Assembly (NCBI GenBank): GCA_946623295.1
Contig: CAMOQY010000083.1
Coordinates: 1-6,562 of the forward strand
DNA from: an uncultured Lachnospiraceae bacterium
Lineage (GTDB): Bacteria; Bacillota; Clostridia; Lachnospirales; Lachnospiraceae
DNA length: 6,562 nt
Direction: 5' to 3'
Shown one piece after another: positions 5,550 through 6,562 of the stretch. Each line of letters opens with the position of its first letter. The first letter of the stretch is position 1. The translations under genes and the position numbers were made by a program. Below the pieces are notes generated by a model. It saw nothing but the letters and a program-made list of their open reading frames with translations. It was not told the origin of the DNA and ran no database searches.

Positions 5550-5726
5550 ATGTTTGCCTGGATAGCTGAAAATTATATTACTGTCATAGTGATCCTGGTG
5601 CTTGCTGCTGTGGTCGCTGCCGCGGCGGTGTCGATAGTCAGAGATCGTAAAAAAGGCAGATCCTCATGCGGCTGCGGTTGTTCAAACTGCCCGATGAGTG
5701 GCTCATGCCACAAGGCAAAGAAGTAG
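5550..5726 (+). CDS. FeoB-associated Cys-rich membrane protein
   Basis: A 58-residue protein with ribosome site GAGGAG (5538-5543) 6 bases before its ATG. Residues about 8-30 (starting NYITVIVILVLAA) form one membrane helix. A basic stop-transfer patch, RDRKKGR (31-37), follows, then a Cys cluster in C-G-C-G-C-S-N-C-P-M-S-G-S-C-H: cysteines 40, 42, 44, 47 and 53, with His54. This matches the small FeoB-associated Cys-rich membrane proteins found beside feoB in Firmicutes. The positive-inside rule puts the Cys tail in the cytoplasm, where it could take iron from FeoB, shuttle or sense it, or stabilise FeoB; the family function is not settled. It is the last gene of the operon, 60 bases after feoB, with a hairpin in the gap and a terminator downstream. 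It takes the place where FeoC sits in enterobacteria but is not homologous to it. Confidence 0.9.
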   Translation: MFAWIAENYITVIVILVLAAVVAAAAVSIVRDRKKGRSSCGCGCSNCPMSGSCHKAKK

Positions 5727-5746
5727 GCTCGCGGGAGGGTATGCCG

Positions 5747-5770
5747 CCCGGCCTGTAAAAAGGCTGCGGG
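5747..5770 (+). other. Bulged hairpin downstream of the Cys-rich gene
   Basis: CCCGGCCT (5747-5754) can pair with AGGC (5761-5764) and CGGG (5767-5770), leaving a TG bulge and a GTAAAA loop. No U-tract follows directly. It lies in the operon's 3' untranslated region ahead of the terminator and may be a 3'-end stabilising structure or nothing. Confidence 0.3.
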
Positions 5771-5807
5771 AGGAGATCTTTAGTATTAATCTTATGTGTG
5801 CAGACGA

Positions 5808-5834
5808 GGACCGGCGCAGGCCGGTCCTTCGTTT
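5808..5834 (+). terminator. Probable rho-independent terminator of the feo operon
   Basis: GGACCGGC (5808-5815) pairs perfectly with GCCGGTCC (5820-5827) around a GCAG loop; A5807-T5828 extends the stem. It is followed by TTCGTTTATC, a short, interrupted U-tract. It lies 81 bases after the Cys-rich gene and ahead of the next promoter, so it is the best candidate for the operon's end, although the weak U-tract suggests incomplete termination. Confidence 0.7.
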
Positions 5835-5917
5835 ATCCTGCCGTTTCGCGCACGCCGGAAAGCAGCTGCACGTACTTCCCGGAAGATGATTTTCCGCTAT
5901 GCAAAAGCACCTGTAAA

Positions 5918-5929
5918 TGGTATTATAAT
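5918..5929 (+). promoter_or_regulatory. Predicted promoter (-10 region) of the zinc-ribbon gene
   Basis: A perfect TATAAT lies at 5924-5929, and an overlapping extended form TGG-TATTAT lies at 5918-5926. No good -35 box is visible at 16-18 bases upstream (TGCAAA at 5900-5905 matches 3 of 6). Transcription would start near 5936, about 30 bases before the ATG. Confidence 0.55.
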
Positions 5930-5965
5930 AGCTGATCCAAGAATACCTCTCACAGGAGAATTATC

Positions 5966-6562
5966 ATGGAAGAAAGATACAGTCAGCAGACACAGGCCTA
6001 CAAATGTCCTGCCTGCAGCTCCGCGCTGAGATTCATGCCCGCCGGCAATCTTCACTGCGACAGCTGCGGCAACGACTACGAGGTCGATGCCATTAAGGCG
6101 CTTTATGAATTTGACGATGAAGGCGGCTTTGACTGGGGCGATTACAAAAAGGACCGCGCAGGAGCGCAGGAGCGTCTTAACGAATCTGTAGTGTACGTAT
6201 GCCGCTCATGCGGAGCGGCTATCGAGACGGACCGTACTACCGTCGCTACCCGCTGCCCCTACTGCGACAACGAAGTCGTCATCAGCGACAGACTGACGGG
6301 CGGCCTTAAACCGGATGGGATCATCCCCTTCAGGTACGAGTCAAAGGACCTTCCGAATCTCATCAGGGAACGATTCAAGGGCAAAAAGCTTCTGCCCGGC
6401 AATTTTATCAACGAACACAAGATGAGCCAGATCCTGGGCGTCTATATCCCCTTCTGGCTGTTTTACGTGGGGCTTGACGGACAGATGTCCCTTGAGGGAA
6501 CCCAGACACGCGCCTGGGCGGACTCAAAATACAATTATGTCGAGACCAGCCATTATCTCGTT
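5966..6562 (+). CDS. Double zinc-ribbon protein, TFIIB-type zinc ribbon family, N-terminal part
   Basis: The first 199 residues of a protein that continues past the right edge. AGGAG (5954-5958) lies 7 bases before the ATG. Two four-Cys zinc ribbons are visible: Cys14/Cys17 with Cys31/Cys34, and Cys79/Cys82 with Cys97/Cys100. Between them is an acidic linker (YEFDDEGGFDWGDY, 47-60). After the second ribbon come GGLKPDGIIPFRY (112-124), KGKKLLPGNF (138-147) and LGVYIPFWLFYVGLDGQ (157-173), the pattern of a widespread clostridial family often named zinc-ribbon protein or wrongly called a PriA-like helicase; no helicase motif is visible here. Such proteins usually carry a C-terminal membrane segment, which would be outside the window. 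The molecular function is unknown. It has its own promoter and lies beyond the feo terminator, so a link to iron uptake is not supported. Confidence 0.8.
   Translation, partial: MEERYSQQTQAYKCPACSSALRFMPAGNLHCDSCGNDYEVDAIKALYEFDDEGGFDWGDYKKDRAGAQERLNESVVYVCRSCGAAIETDRTTVATRCPYCDNEVVISDRLTGGLKPDGIIPFRYESKDLPNLIRERFKGKKLLPGNFINEHKMSQILGVYIPFWLFYVGLDGQMSLEGTQTRAWADSKYNYVETSHYLV

Noticed and set aside
5698..6029. Small open frames downstream of the Cys-rich gene
   Set aside because: They run through the terminator stem and overlap the start of the zinc-ribbon gene in another frame, with no suitable ribosome site or protein-like composition.

Overview
The window looks like chromosomal DNA of an anaerobic member of the Bacillota, most likely class Clostridia and plausibly Lachnospiraceae. 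This rests on gene content and signal style: strong AGGAGG-type ribosome sites, a tandem FeoA-FeoA-FeoB iron locus followed by a small Cys-rich membrane protein, a BlaR1/M56-like membrane peptidase, and a zinc-ribbon protein of a type common in Clostridia. Assignment below class level is inference. No insertion sequence, phage gene, CRISPR array, rRNA or tRNA was seen.

Layout. (1) Bases 1-847, + strand: the C-terminal part of an M56 (BlaR1/MecR1-type) peptidase with its HExxH zinc site, one membrane helix and a short beta-rich outer domain, followed by a rho-independent terminator. (2) Bases 933-2150, - strand: a complete glycerate kinase that converges on the peptidase gene. (3) Bases 2151-2400: a divergent control region with a weak extended -10 promoter for the kinase and a perfect-consensus sigma-A promoter for the iron genes. 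A DtxR-like inverted repeat sits over the predicted start of the iron transcript. (4) Bases 2401-5726, + strand: feoA1, feoA2, feoB and a 58-residue Cys-rich membrane protein, all in one direction, ending at a terminator near 5808-5834. A second copy of the operator-like repeat lies between feoA2 and feoB. (5) From 5966 off the right edge: the N-terminal 199 residues of a double zinc-ribbon protein with its own promoter and ribosome site.

How the genes work together. The feo cluster is a ferrous iron uptake system. FeoB is the GTPase-membrane permease, the two FeoA proteins are its small cytoplasmic SH3-like partners, and the Cys-rich protein probably sits in the membrane with its Cys cluster in the cytoplasm, where it could receive or sense iron. 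Paired TTAGC...GCTAA-type sites suggest iron- or manganese-dependent repression at two points of the operon. The most unusual protein feature is a roughly 105-residue, extremely acidic insertion in the first outer loop of FeoB. The other genes have no evident functional link to iron uptake.
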